From: Bombardia bombarda
Taxonomy: Eukaryota; Ascomycota; Sordariomycetes; Sordariales; Lasiosphaeriaceae
Direction of reading: 5' to 3'
DNA length: 64,000 bases
Assembly: GCA_030512295.1 (NCBI GenBank)
Contig: JAULSR010000009.1
Location: 1,054,001 to 1,118,000 of the forward strand
The translations under genes were made by a program, and so were the position numbers. Positions 1 to 11,741 of this stretch are shown here, piece after piece (position 1 is the stretch's first letter; every line of letters begins with the position of its first letter). The notes under the pieces are model-generated. The model was not told the DNA's origin. It searched no databases and worked only from the letters and a program-made list of their open reading frames with translations.

Positions 1-411
1 AACGCCGTGGTTGACTAGACTCACAGCGCTCACCAGCCTGGATTTTACCCCAGAAGGCCAGAGACGCCAATGCAAAGCAACCCTGAGGCTCCATAGAACA
101 CAATCAGGGGCAGCCACTAACATACCAAGCCACTAACATACTAAAGGACCGCCAAAAGACTGAACCGGCCCAGACAGAAATCCGGCGGGGTACCTTAGAA
201 TGCAGTCGGGCTGTTGTTTTCGCGGTTGCATTGGTTTTTGGCAGACATACGTGGGGAATAATATAAATAAAAGATAGGGATAAAAGACAAGAGAAGGGGA
301 TAAGAAAAGGGGATAAAAGAAAGTAAAAACGCAGTTTGGGGATGGATAAGGGGAAGGAACAATGCAGTTTGAGGATGGACCACTGAATTTGAAAGGAAGA
401 ACGGGACTCAC

Positions 412-621
412 CGAATCGTCTTGGTTGTTCTGGCCCGAAGGCTCGGCGATGCTGGTGTCGCCCTGCTGATTGAGGTTCAAGTTCATCAGTGACAAGAATA
501 GGAAGATAAACGCAGAAGAAAACATCTCGAAATATACCTCGTCCTCGAGAACTTTCGCCTCACGGCGGCTTTGGCGCCGCGCAACTTCGGCGTCGGAGGG
601 CATGATTTCTGGTTTCGGCAA
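412..621 (-). CDS. Possible small hypothetical protein, first exon only
   Basis: An open stretch of 70 codons runs from an ATG at 621 to a good splice donor (GTGAGT) just after 412. The peptide starts MPKPEIMPSD, carries a charged segment and then one hydrophobic segment (AFIFLFLSL), so it could be a small membrane-anchored protein. A second in-frame ATG lies at 603. I could not settle the acceptor or the 3' exon, so the end is unknown. No family is recognised. It could also be a chance open frame in a noncoding stretch. Confidence 0.3.
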
Positions 622-2722
622 AAGAAAAAAGGATGGGGCCGGGGAGTGTTGTCAAGAAGGTGGGTAGGCAGTTGACAAGAATAGGAAGAAGTTTGGTGTG
701 CGTGAGAGGGAAAAGAAAAGCAGAGGAGGCAAAGAGTGGAAGGGGTTGGGGGTTTTTATAGACGGCCAAACGACACGAGGTGCAACTGCAAAACGGAAAA
801 ATTGCAGGCCCGCACAGGCCAACGCGCGGAAACTTAGGCTGCCAGAACCTTACGAAGCAGGTCGGCAAAGTCCGGGAATGAATTCATCTGATGTTCAAAG
901 ATGATAGAAGTTTGCGAGAACAATCAGGGAGATGTGGGCCAGGTTTACGCGCCGATTCGTGAGTCACAAAAGTCGAGATGGAAAGCGCCTCCGGCATTGA
1001 CTGGGATGTCGTATGAAGAGGCAGCATTGAATATGAAAGAGGCGACATTGAAATTTGGCCGAACTACCTCACGATTCCCTGAATTCTGCAATGTATCTGC
1101 TGATGTTCCGCTACCTTTTCGGCAGTGAGCCAGGGATTTCCAGAGCTGAGGACAAAGCGAGGTAGGAATTTGGGCATGTGCTGAACTGACGAGCTAAGAT
1201 TCATTTTGGAGACATCGAGAAGATGAGACGAAGCAAAGCACGACCGCAAGCCTGAGGAGACTGGCGCCCCAGAGTTGGGCATAACGGCTATGAACTAATT
1301 ATTACACATAGTTAGAACCGATGAAGGGGTCGCAGAGGAAGCGTACTACAGCAGCAAAGCTCTCTCCTCAATATTTCACTTCACCTATATGTCCTTATTT
1401 GGCCCAGAACAAAACAGCCCACACCCGCCAAAACTACTTACCCGCCTCGCACGTTTGCTGCAGGTCGTGTTTCTGCTCGGGATTTCGGATGATGGATGAA
1501 GAGTCTCGAGGCCGAGCGCTTCCCTCTGCCGCGAGGTTCCATATCGTCGTTATACTTTCAGACGAATTCATTTCGGAATTTGTCGGCAACCGCCTGGACG
1601 CCGAGGGCAAAAATTTCCCCTCGCAGGTTCTGGCTGGTGGTCTTTGCCTCTGTTCACACGACGAGAGTGCAGATAGATTTCTGAAGAATAGGAGAGCTTC
1701 GTAGCTGTCCACCCTAGTTCATCATGCACAAGGCCACTGTTCATAGCCAAGACGCCTTTTCGCCGACATATCAAGGCAATCACGACAAGTAACAAAGTCG
1801 ATGGAACATGGTTGTTGTTGCTGCTCGACCGTGGTGTGTCGTTGTCGATTGAAAGTGGACACGGAATATGCTTACGTCATCTTATTTCCTTCAGCTCGTC
1901 ATGCGTTGCTTGATTGTTCACTAAGAACCCCCTGATTAAGAGACAAACGCACCTTTGCTCGCTATTCCTCTAGCATATAGGTAGCACCTTCTAGACTAAT
2001 GCGCAAATGCCCAGATGTCTGGACCCGCCTTGGCACTCACGGTGCACAAGGTGGGGACTTCTCCACTAACAATTTTCCGCCCGCTGGCAATCCAGTTCTA
2101 CATAGTTTACCAGTACCTACTAGGTCTACCAGGTTCAATGTTGTTAGCGTGGTTCTCAACGCAGGGGTTCCGGTCCAAGCTGCTCAAGCTCACGAGGCAA
2201 CGACCAATCTTCATAAAATAAAAACGTCTCTACTGAATAAGCCCTTATTATTGAGCAGCAAAGCAAATTATCGGTGCTGAAATCTATCTTCCTGGTGCTT
2301 TTTGAGGTTAGAAGGTTCAAGCTTTGACCAGGGCCCCCTGTCATGTCAGCAAAAGAACTAAGCCAGCAATGACGTGACCTGCCTATCCCCTTTTGGTCTT
2401 GGCTGCCCTGGCTGCTGGCGCGATATCGGATTGCAGAACCTGTGACTCAACTAAAAAAGAAAAGAAAAGAAAAAAAAAAAACAAATAAAAAGGGGGCCAA
2501 GGGAAATGGAAAGTCGAAAATTCTGCATTATATCATTCCTCCAAGAACTGCAGAGGCAATTGACAAAACAAACACATCTTTGCCCTCTTTTCTGTACCTA
2601 GTGCGCGGTGGACACTCCCTCGTCGTCGCTGCCAATTCACAGTGGCCAGGCCGTCCCTGCTGCAGGTACGCTTACCCGCCCTGCACCCACCCGACCGCTA
2701 CCTGCAGGCTGCAGCAGCCCAA
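622..2722. other. Intergenic, no gene recognised
   Basis: Only short, overlapping open frames on both strands, with no recognisable domain, signal peptide or convincing exon chain. Composition is similar to the rest of the gene space. A purine-rich stretch lies at about 2450-2515. Confidence 0.5.
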
Positions 2723-2770
2723 ATGCAAATGGCAGCCAACATCGATGACTCCCTCTCTCTGCATCATTAC

Positions 2771-2820
<50 letters not shown>

Positions 2821-3938
2821 CCAGCAGCAGCACCAGCAACAGTCTGGGACGCCAACGACGACGCCCAGCTCCCACAATGGCGAGAACGGCGAGAGCGACA
2901 ACACCCGCCATGAAATCGGCAGGAGCGCACCCAAGGGCCCTCTGGCACTTCTGACGCAGCTGCGCGACGACATCTCGCTGACGTACGCCGACCTGCCTGT
3001 GCTGGCGTGCTGCATGGTGTCGGGATTGTGCGACAGCGTCGCCTTCAACGCGACGGGCACATTTGCGTCGATGCAGACCGGTATTTGACCTTTCCCACTC
3101 GTCTCGCTTTCCCACTCGTCTCGCTTTCCCACTCGTCTCGCTTTCCCACTCGTCTCGTCGCGTCGTCTATACCTAAGTAAGGTACTTGTAGGAGCTCCAT
3201 GCTGACCCGCCCCCCCCCCCCTCACTCGACACAGGAAACACCATCTTCCTCGCCCTCGGCGCCTCCCACCTCCCCGCCAACCAGCCCCTCCTCTGGCTGC
3301 GCGCCCTCGTCTCCATCGCCGCCTTCTGGGCCGGCTGCCTCTTCTTCTCCAAATCCCGCCATCTCCGTCCCCAACGGAAAGCGACCCTCTCCATCTCCTT
3401 CCTGCTGCAGGCCGTCTTCGTCTTCATCGCCGCCGCCCTCGCCCAGACGCACACCGTGCCCGCCTTCGCCAAGGTCCTGCTGGCCACCACGCTCGACGGC
3501 ACGCAGCAGGCAGCGCACGAGGCGGACCAGGATGACCCGCTGGCACTCGTGCCGCTGGCGCTGCTGGCGTTCCAGTTCGGAGGCCAGATCGTCGCGAGCA
3601 GGATGCTGGGCTTCAACGAGGTGCCCACCAACGTGCTGACGAGCCTGTACTGCGATCTGCTCAGCGATCCGAAGCTGATGGAGTTCAAGGGCGGCCTGGG
3701 CCTGAACAAGAAGAGGAACAGGAGGGTGGCGGCCATTGTGCTGCTGGTGGCGGGCGGGCTCGTGGGTGGCTGGCTGCAGCGGACGCGCGCGGGCATGAGC
3801 GGCGCCCTGTGGCTGGCCGGAGGCATAAAAGGCGCCATTGGCGTGGCATGGCTGGGGTGGCGCAGCAAGGCTGGGGTGGGTGAGAGGATGGAGGGAGAGG
3901 AGAAGGGAAAGGAAGAGAGGAGGGTTGCTGGTGTGTGA
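2723..3938 (+). CDS. DUF1275 (YoaK-like) membrane protein with N-terminal polyglutamine tract
   Basis: Two exons, 2723-3080 and 3235-3938, encode 353 residues; the junction rebuilds the family motif MQTGNTIFLALG. The N-terminus (about residues 15-45) is a Gln/His-rich tract made by a CAG repeat, followed by a polar segment and then several hydrophobic helices typical of DUF1275, a family of about six-helix inner-membrane or plasma-membrane proteins of unknown transport role. The C-terminus is basic and acidic (KKRNRR, then GERMEGEEKGKEERR). The start could be the ATG at 2723 or the one two codons on. The intron of 154 bp carries a tandem repeat. The family call rests on motif and helix pattern; function is unknown. 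Confidence 0.9.
3091..3158. repeat. 17-bp tandem repeat in an intron
   Basis: About four copies of tttcccactcgtctcgc lie directly after the splice donor of the DUF1275 gene intron. Confidence 0.9.
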
Positions 3939-4523
3939 GGTTTGCCAGGTGCTGCTGGGTTGCGGCGGGCCTGGTTTGGTGAGTCACGCGCGACGTGGTG
4001 ATCCGGATTTACCATAATATCATCATGGCTGACGTTTGTTTCACCATTCAGGTACACAATGGGACTGAAAAGCAACACAAAACAGTCTCATGCATCCACA
4101 TCGAGCTGCATCTACAAGTCAAAGAGGCAAAGACAACTGAGAGATCAATCCGGACCGGTACGGACCGAAATAGTATAAAGAAAGACGGCCCCGTAAGTAG
4201 ACTGATCAGCGGTAGTGATCGCTCCGTTCCAGACAGATTGCACCCCACTTGACCCGACGCAATTCCAGAGGCGGGAAAATAGATTCCGTAGCCGTGATAT
4301 AGCCCTGATATTGACGAGGCTGTCCACTGGTTATTTACCCGGTACCACTGTGTACGTGTTGAGTCGGGGCAAATGTAGATCTCCAACGCTACCAAAGAGC
4401 TCGCTCTGTATTTAAGTAGTCATGACCACTGCAGCGGTCTGGGTGTTGGTTTCGATGAATCTGTTGTAGAGTGTGGTTAGGAGTTGTGACTTTGTTGTTG
4501 TACTGACTCTGTCAGTTGCCGTC

Positions 4524-6439
4524 ATGAGATCAACCACATTGAGCTGGGCCATTGTGGCCTGGATGACAGATGCTGTCAATGCCGGCTTTGGACTCACGAC
4601 CAAGAGCAATGCATACTCTGTCGACACTGATGGGGGGTTGGTGTTTGACGTCAGCAGGTAAACGATCATATTCAGCTTGCTTTGGTGGCCAATGAGCAAG
4701 ACATCCCGAAAGCAAAAGGTTGAGGAAGCTGACATATCTCAACAGGACCAACGGCGACATCACCAGTCTGCTTTACAACGGGGTGCAGTACCAGGGCACA
4801 AGCAAGATGTCAGCAATCAACTCTGGTTTGGGCACATCGACAGTGACCGCCGAGACCATCAACGGCTACATCAAAATCACCGTGGTGGCCAAGTCCCTGC
4901 CCCTGACTCAGTACTTTGTGGCCAAGCCAGACGACCCGACCATCTATATGGCAACATACATCACGGGCGAGATTACACCGGGCGAGCTTCGGTGGCTTGC
5001 CAGACTTAGGCGGTCTGCAGTTCCCACTGGTTGGCATGGAGACGTTGCCAACCTGGACGGATGCACAGCGTTCGAGGGTAAAGACACGTTCAAGTGTCCG
5101 AATGGGCAGACACGGTGCAAGATGTACACGTCGGATCGGTTTATAGACGACCAAGTGCATGGAGTAACCGGAAAGGTTTTGTACCAGTCCTGCTATTCTG
5201 TGTTGTTCAGACTTGCAGACCTCTCTAGCTAACAAAAACACACAAGAATGTGGGCGTCTGGATGATCATGCCTGGTGTGGCCTATGAAACCTCGGCCAGC
5301 GGGCCCTTTATGCGCGACATCAATTCTCAGAGTGGTGATGATCAGGAGCTGTATTGGTACATGAACAGCGGCCATGTCCGGACTGAGCCCTGGAGATTTG
5401 GTCTGATGGGACCGTATGCCATGCGGTTCACGTATGTTTCTACAATTGTCACTTCAGTTCCAACTAACCTTGTCCTAAAACAAATACTAACACCAGACCT
5501 CACTCTAGGACCGGCGCCAAACCTTCGTCTGCCCTCGATACCTCCTTTTTCGAGGGCCTCTCCATCACCGGCTACGTCCCATCCTCCAAGCGTGGCTCCA
5601 TCTCTGGCAAGGCAACCGGGGTCTCGTCCTCGTACCAGACTGTCCTCCACTGGTACAACTCGGCCGCCCAGTACTGGACCGTCGCCTCGTCTGACGGAAG
5701 CTACACCTCTCCACTCATGAAGCCCGGCACGTACACGATGAAACTGTACCGAGGCGAGTTCCCCGTCGCACAAGACAGCGTCGCCATCTCGGCCAACGCC
5801 AGAGCCACAAAGAACATCGCCTCCACCGAGTCGGCCCCCTCAGTCATCTGGCGGATCGGAGACTTCGACGGCCAGCCGTTTGAGCTGAGGAACGGCGACA
5901 AGATTGAGCGGATGCACCCGAGCGACGTGAGGATGGCGGCATGGGGCGGCAGCTATACCGTGGGGAAGTCGACCGCCAAAGACTTCCCCATGGCGCTGTT
6001 CAGCAAGCAAGGAGGGACGGTTGCCGTCAGCTTCAACGCGGACGCAAAGCAAGCGGCCAGCGATAGCGTGGTGCTGAGGGTGGGGACCACCTTGTCGTTC
6101 AAGGGAGGGAGGCCGAGTGTGAAGATTGGGACGTGGACGGGCAAGGATCCTGGCGCTCCGGTGAGTCTCTTGCCCCTTCCGTTGCCCCAACGAGTGAGAG
6201 CTGACAAGGAGGAACACTCAACACAGAAACTGATCGATTCCCGTGGCGTCACGCGCGGTGCATACCGAGGTTATGGAGAGGTGTACACCTGGCAGGTCCC
6301 AAAGGGAACCCTCAGGGAAGGCACCAACACGCTGACACTGGGCGTGTCGGGCTCTGGGGATGCGGCGTTCCTCAGTGCAAACTACGTTGTTGACGCGGTC
6401 GAGTTGCAGGGGCCAAGCGGAGCGGACAGCCCACGATGA
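4524..6439 (+). CDS. Secreted rhamnogalacturonan lyase, polysaccharide lyase family 4
   Basis: Five exons (4524-4657, 4746-5175, 5247-5431, 5509-6160, 6227-6439) give 537 residues, close to known fungal PL4 enzymes. Residues 1-20 are a signal peptide ending ...DAVNA before GFGLTTKSN. The N-terminal catalytic domain carries TNGDITSLLYNG, DRFIDDQVHGVTG (a His in VHG is a plausible catalytic residue) and NVGVWMIMPG. A fibronectin-like middle segment (SITGYVPSSKRGSISG) follows, and then a C-terminal carbohydrate-binding-like domain (IWRIGDFDGQPFELRNGDK ... LRVGTTLSFKGGRPSV). PL4 cleaves the rhamnose-galacturonic acid backbone of pectin by beta-elimination outside the cell. All junctions keep frame, so the gene looks intact. 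It suggests plant-material degradation. Confidence 0.93.
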
Positions 6440-6848
6440 AATGGCCAAATTTGTAATGCTTGAATAAGCACGGCCATGAGCTGGTTGACTTGGGGCCAAA
6501 CACCCGTGCCTTGCTGCATTATTCATCACTGTTTCAACAATCAGGCCGCATTAAATGCAGATGCAGGCGAGTTGACGAGATTTGGTGACACAACTGTGTC
6601 ATGTGCCGCTCACCAAGATGCGTACGCAAGTCTCTCTTTCTTTGCCTTTGCCAATCGCTTGAGGGCTAAAATAGATTCTGAAGAGCACCGCTTTTCGACG
6701 GGTTTTTTTTACACATTGAGAACAAATGTTCTGTTAATTCAAGTCTACGAGAGAGTTTTGGTTCGTTTTTCCTGTTATAACCGTTGCGCATACCCCTTGT
6801 TGAACCTACTTGATCCAGGTGTGGTTTCCCAGGTCAATATTGCGTTTG

Positions 6849-6920
6849 TCAGTGCTGTTTCTCAGTGCTGTTTCTCAGTGCTGTTTCTCAGTGCTGTTTC
6901 TCAGTGCTGTTTCTCAGTGT
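6849..6920. repeat. 13-bp tandem repeat before the receptor-like gene
   Basis: Five to six copies of cagtgctgtttct end about 35 bp before the ATG at 6955, so they lie in the promoter or 5' leader. Confidence 0.9.
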
Positions 6921-6954
6921 TCAGCGCTTTGTTGTTGGAGAAACCCTGACCAAC

Positions 6955-8426
6955 ATGTTGTATCTGGGAACCTTGCCCATCGATGACCGTAACCGAGGCA
7001 TGGTGTTGGCACTTCTCTTTTTTACTAGCCTTTCACTCTTCATTGTAACCTTGAGGATCTATACCAGAGCTGTGGTTGTCAAGCGCACAGGCTTGGATGA
7101 TCTTCTTATCATCCTCGCCGGGGTGAGTTCAATTCATCTTCGTTTCTGTTTAAAAACATGCGCGATTTAGTATGTTAATTACTGATGACATTGAGTGGCC
7201 TTCAGCTTGGGCTTGTCAGCTATCTCACAGCTTCTATGTACCGTTCGTAAAAGCTGACACCTTCCCATCCCATCAGCTAGTAGGCAATCTCGTACACCTT
7301 TCTGACATTTCTCGTCAACAACAGAAGTGCGATTTGGCCTGGCTAGGACTCTTCGGCCCGGCGAGCTCCAGAACTTCCTCCGGTCACTGTATGCAACGAT
7401 TTTGGCCTACAACACAACCCAGCTCCTCGTCAAGTTCTCCCTCGCCCTCCAGTACAAACGAGCACTGCAGACAGTCAAGTCGCGTCGCTTCTTTACAGCC
7501 CTGCTAGTCAGTCTTACTGCCTTCGCAATCTTCTCCGAGACAACATGCATCATCACCTGCTGGCCCGTAAGCAAGTACTGGGACGATTCTGTACCAGGAG
7601 GGTGTATTGATAGACGCATCCTCCACTATGTGATATCAGGACTCAACATCATTATCGACTTCTTCTTGCTCGCGGTCCCTATCCCATTTTTACGACGGCT
7701 GCAGATTGCAAAACGGATCAAGGCAATTTTACTGTGCCTGTTTGCTTGTGGGGTTTCGTGAGTCTCAACCTTTCTCACCAGGGGGGCATTGGATCAAATA
7801 ATCACTCACTCTACGAGTAGGTGCTGACGTGTGTTCTACTGTCTCATCACAGCACCTGTATCGTGTCAGTCATCCGCCTCCGCTCCCTGTACGAGAACAA
7901 TTCAGTCCCAATAGAACAACAGCCCTGTAAGAGCAATATTTTACCAAGTAGCCAGCCCTTTGCGCCTCCACTAACATTGGTACTGAAAAATTAAGTGTTT
8001 GGGGTCGACATCGTTCTCTGGTCTGGTCTCGAGATCAATGTTGCGATTATCTGTGCATCCATCCCAGCATTACAAGCCCTGCTCGCCAAGTTTATACCGA
8101 AACTGAAAATCACATCACGGATTTTACCAACAACCTCTGTTGCGATCAAGTCACCGCCTCTTGACAATATAGGTCGAAATCCTCAACAAAGCAGCGTCCA
8201 TGCTGATGAAGCACATACATGCACAATCAATGTTCGGCGGTCAATCGACATGAGGCAATCGCTTGTGATCAATGACAGCAGAGACGAGAATGCGTTCAGC
8301 TTGCCATGGGAGAGAGAGCCTTCCTCAAACACGAGAAGAATGCTGTCGATCAGGCAGACTGACAACAACGGAGTCACAAGGCCGTACAATCTGTTGTTAA
8401 AACAACGGCCACCGCCAACAGGGTGA
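6955..8426 (+). CDS. Seven-helix membrane protein, fungal rhodopsin/Pth11-like family
   Basis: A five-exon model (6955-7122, 7206-7242, 7325-7757, 7853-7926, 7996-8426) gives 380 residues. The pattern is that of the large Pezizomycotina integral membrane family related to Pth11: DDRNRG near the N-terminus, TLRIYTRAVVVKRTGLDDLL after helix 1, QVRFGLART, LVKFSLALQYKRAL, CIITCWPVSKYWD, and GVDIVLWSGLEINVAIICAS before the last helix. The C-terminal tail of about 110 residues is Ser/Asn-rich and cytosolic in this family. Such proteins are thought to act as receptors, but no ligand can be read here. The donor of intron 2 (GTTCGT) is weak and that small exon is the least certain part. Confidence 0.85.
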
Positions 8427-8547
8427 TCTGAGAATGACTTTGGGTGTTGATTTGTGGTTTCAGGCCGAGGCTTTTTCCAACTCATTCATAATTAATTCGA
8501 GATTGCACCCACGAACATCCTCTCCTCCTCATCAACCTTACAAACAG

Positions 8548-8592
8548 GCGTCAGTGGTTCAGTGCCCCCCGTGTTCGATTCACGGCTGATTC
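8548..8592 (+). other. tRNA-Gly-like relic lacking the anticodon arm
   Basis: A 45-base stretch begins GCGTCAG and continues TGGTTCAGT like a tRNA D-arm. It then has a perfect 5-bp stem CCGTG/CACGG closing the loop TTCGATT like a T-arm, and ends CTGATTC, which pairs with most of the start. The anticodon arm is missing. This may be a deleted tRNA-Gly or a chance match. Confidence 0.3.
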
Positions 8593-8616
8593 CTCACATT
8601 CTTCTGAAACCGTCTC

Positions 8617-9150
8617 TCATCCATTTTTCTTCAATCCTTCCCCCCCATCCTTGGGCGGCGCCGTGAGCTTTGCCGCCAAATCCCTTGCCCCGGCCGAGTC
8701 GAAAAACTCGATGAAGCGGGTCACCTTGTCGCCGGCCTCGTTGAACTCCAGGATCAGCACATATTCGTTCTCGTATGGGCCAGCATCCGTATCGGCGGAG
8801 CTCTGCGCCAGCAGGACAACCTTGTTTGCCTTGTCATCCTCGATGATGTCATTGACGGTGATGTTGAAGTTGCGGAATAGGTTTGGTTGAAAGCCAGCCT
8901 CATACTCGGCATTGTTCTTTGTGGGGAGCCCGGCAGACTCTGGCGTGTGTTGTTAGAACGCAGAGCTGGCTGGGTAACCTGGTACGGTACGCGTAGTCAT
9001 GTGGGATCATGGGACAAAACAGTGCAGACATAACTTACTCGGCAGCATGACGTGGGTGCATTCTGGTGCGCGAAACGCCATGATCTTGGCGATGTCCCAT
9101 TCGTTGTAGGCATCGATGGCAGCAAGAGTAAGCTGACGGCGGGCGGACAT
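8617..9150 (-). CDS. SnoaL/NTF2-like small protein
   Basis: Two exons, 9150-9039 and 8939-8617, encode 144 residues. The protein opens MSARRQLTLAAIDAYNEWD, with APECTHVMLP next. The second exon holds LFRNFNITVNDI, KVVLLAQSS, a strand EYVLILEFNEAG and TRFIEFFDSAGARDLAAKL. This helix plus curved-sheet layout, with the ending EFNEAGDKVTRFIEFFDS, is typical of SnoaL-like members of the NTF2 fold, which serve as small-molecule isomerases, cyclases or binding proteins. No substrate can be inferred. Donor GTAAGT and acceptor CAG are clear. It is transcribed away from the MFS gene region and stands alone. Confidence 0.8.
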
Positions 9151-9848
9151 GTTGCCTGCAGGTTTGTTGCTTGTCGTTGCTGGATAGAGAGTGAGTCTAG
9201 AGAGTACTGCGATAATTATCAGATAATTAGTCAGCGCCAAAGGGGAATAAGGCACTTGGGAAAGGAGGTATTCTGAAGGAGCTGGTGGTGCCTTATGTGT
9301 ATTAATATGCGCCAAAAAGTAGAAATTATGAATTATGTCACAAAAGAATACATCCGATTTATGCATGCATGCCATGGCCGTGACGGTTGAGCGAATGGCA
9401 AAGAAGGAAAGTCAGCAAGCTGACGGCGCGGCTCCGGACCGCGGAGCATGTCCAGCCCGAACTGTAAGCAGGTAAGCAAAAAAAGTTCATGTAAGATGTA
9501 AGAAATAATGTAATGTACTTGCTTGGACAAGTGAATAAGATAAATCGAGACAAATTCTCAACCCTAACCCCGTGAGTTCCTCACCTGAAAATATGGGTAC
9601 ATAAGGCCGTTAAGTTGACCAAGACAGAAAGCGGAGTTAGAGTTAGCTGATTCTATCCAGCAATGGCAGGGTCGGTCTGGTTTGCTCACACCAAGGAAGG
9701 CCACCGCCCGATCAAAACAGGACACGGCGGCTTGAGATGGGCATTCATGCAAATACTTTGCTTTTTGCTTCTGACGGATACAGCGTCAGGTGTGCGGCTC
9801 AGAGCGGCCCGGTCGGAGACCTCGGACTGCAGTTGGTCTTTGCACAGT

Positions 9849-10139
9849 GCAGAGGAGCTAGTCTAGTCGCAGAGGAGCTAGTCTAGTCGCAGAGGAGCTA
9901 GTCTAGTGGCGCAGTGGGGGGGATGCAGATGCAATTGCATTGGTGTACACTGTATTGCAGAAGGGTGGTGTACACTGTATTGCAGAAGGGTGGTGTACAC
10001 TGTATTGCAGAAGGGTCCTGTTCCTGTTCATAGCGCGCGTTCGTTGTGGGCCGAAAACTGAAAGAATTCAGCTTTTTGCTTTTTTTTGTCTCCATAATTT
10101 TCACGACTTCCGACTTCCGACTTCCGACTTCCGACTTCC
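9849..10139. repeat. Three adjacent tandem arrays
   Basis: Three copies of a 20-bp unit (gcagaggagctagtctagtc) at 9849-9908, three copies of a 25-bp unit containing gtgtacactgtattgcag at 9940-10014, and five copies of cgacttc at 10103-10138. The last lies directly beyond the stop codon of the MFS gene (minus strand). The rest of 9151-10144 holds nothing I recognise. Confidence 0.9.
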
Positions 10140-10144
10140 TCTTC

Positions 10145-11741
10145 TCATAACAACCACCTGAAATCCTCCGAGTCCGGTCCGTCTCTCAACTTCTCGGTGG
10201 GGATCTCTGTCGCTTTCACCTTCTTCCCCTGCCTCTTGTCCCTGCTCCTGTTGTCCACGATCATCCACGCGCCAAACACGAGGGTCAGCACCAACCCCAT
10301 GCCACCAAATGCCGCTGTTGTCGCCAGCGCGGGCAAGTATCTCGGACTGTCCTTGTTCAGAAAGATGTTGGAGCTGACCACACCCATCATGTTGGCCATG
10401 GGCACGCCAATGCTCGTCAGCACAACACGCTTGCCCTCGTGGGCGACATTGTTGTTGTACAGCACGTCAAGCAGCACGCTCGGCGCCGACGTTCCCCACG
10501 TCATCATGAAGCTGGCAAAGTAGGCGACCTGCAGCTGCTCCTCCACATCGATGGCGGCATAAATCACCATGCCAATAAACGTGAACATGAACCCCGCCGC
10601 CACAAACGGGAACCGTAACCGGGTATAATCGCTCGCAAACGCGAGCATCAGCAACACGACGGCGCCTGACACGTTGGGTGCGACCGTGTACAGGTTCGTC
10701 TTGGTGGCCTCGTAGCCCAGCCGCGACACTATCTGCGGCAGGAACAGGTTCACGCTCTGCAGCGGGACGCCCAAGCACACCTGGATGGCCAGGATCATCC
10801 AGCTGGTTGGCTGCTTCAGGATGGTCAGCGACTCGCGGATGTCGAGCTTCTCGTTGACCACGCTCGATGAGTCGAGCGCCATGCGCGCGTACGCCAGCTT
10901 CTTCTCGGACGCCGACAGGAAGCCCGCCTCGGACGCCGACCGCGGCAGATACCAGAGGGCGAAGGTGGAGAAGAGCACTGTGCCTGCGCCCTCGATCAGG
11001 AAGAGATAGCGCCACGGCTCGAGCGGACCTCCCTTGATCTGAAAGACGCCATAGGACAGGAGGCCGCCGAATGCAGAGGCGATGGACTGTGCCGCGTAGA
11101 AGATGGCGAGGCGACGAGCGAGCTCACCACGGCGATAAAACCTGTGTTTGGTCATGGCAGCTGTCAGTCCAGCCAGACCTGGTCCAGCACGGGGAGAGGG
11201 AGGGAGGGCCCCACACACAACACACAACACACAAAACTAACGTTGTCAAATAGTAAATCACCAAGGGAAAGAAGGCGCTCTCGCTCATGCCCAGGAACCA
11301 CCTGAGCGTCATGATGCCGGCAAAGTTCTTGGCCACCACCACCAGCAGTGTGCACGTCCCGAAGCAGAACATCATCAACGGCAGCACTACGCTGGGCCCA
11401 AACTTCTTGCCCGCGAGACCCAGAAACGGGGCCGTGAGCACGTATGGGACGAAGAAGACAGACAGCAGGATGTTGTACTGATTGTCGACCAGGCCGAGGG
11501 ACTTCTCCAGGCCGGCCGTCTTGGCGTTGCCCAGGTTGGACTTGTCCAGGCTGTTGAACAGGTACATGACTGCGAGGACGGGGAGCAGCCGCAGGTCAAA
11601 CTTCCAGACCAGAGATCTCTCGAGCCTTGGGTCGATGATGGCGAGAGAGGATGCTTTACTGTCGACGCTTTCCGGATCGACCGTGTTTGAGATTTTGTCG
11701 TCTGCGACACTCGAGTCGTGAATCTCATGACGGGATGCCAT
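10145..11741 (-). CDS. MFS transporter, allantoate permease (Dal5/anion:cation symporter) family
   Basis: Two exons, 11741-11242 and 11141-10145, encode 498 residues. Family landmarks are present: YLFNSLDKSNLGNAKTAG after helix 1, ILLSVFFVPYVL, the loop RWFLGMSESAFFPLVIYYL, FYRRGELARRLAIFYAAQS across the splice junction, and the gentle C-terminal half with SVNLFLPQIVSRLGY and NNVAHEGKR. Twelve helices are expected, with a polar N-terminal tail of about 50 residues and a short basic C-terminus. Relatives carry allantoate, nicotinate, pantothenate or other small organic anions with protons across the plasma membrane; the substrate here is not evident. A (GT)n-like stretch lies just upstream of the start. 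Confidence 0.93.

Noticed and set aside
9555..9575. Telomere-like aaccctaacccc
   Set aside because: Only about two units inside gene-bearing DNA; no tract and no chromosome-end context.
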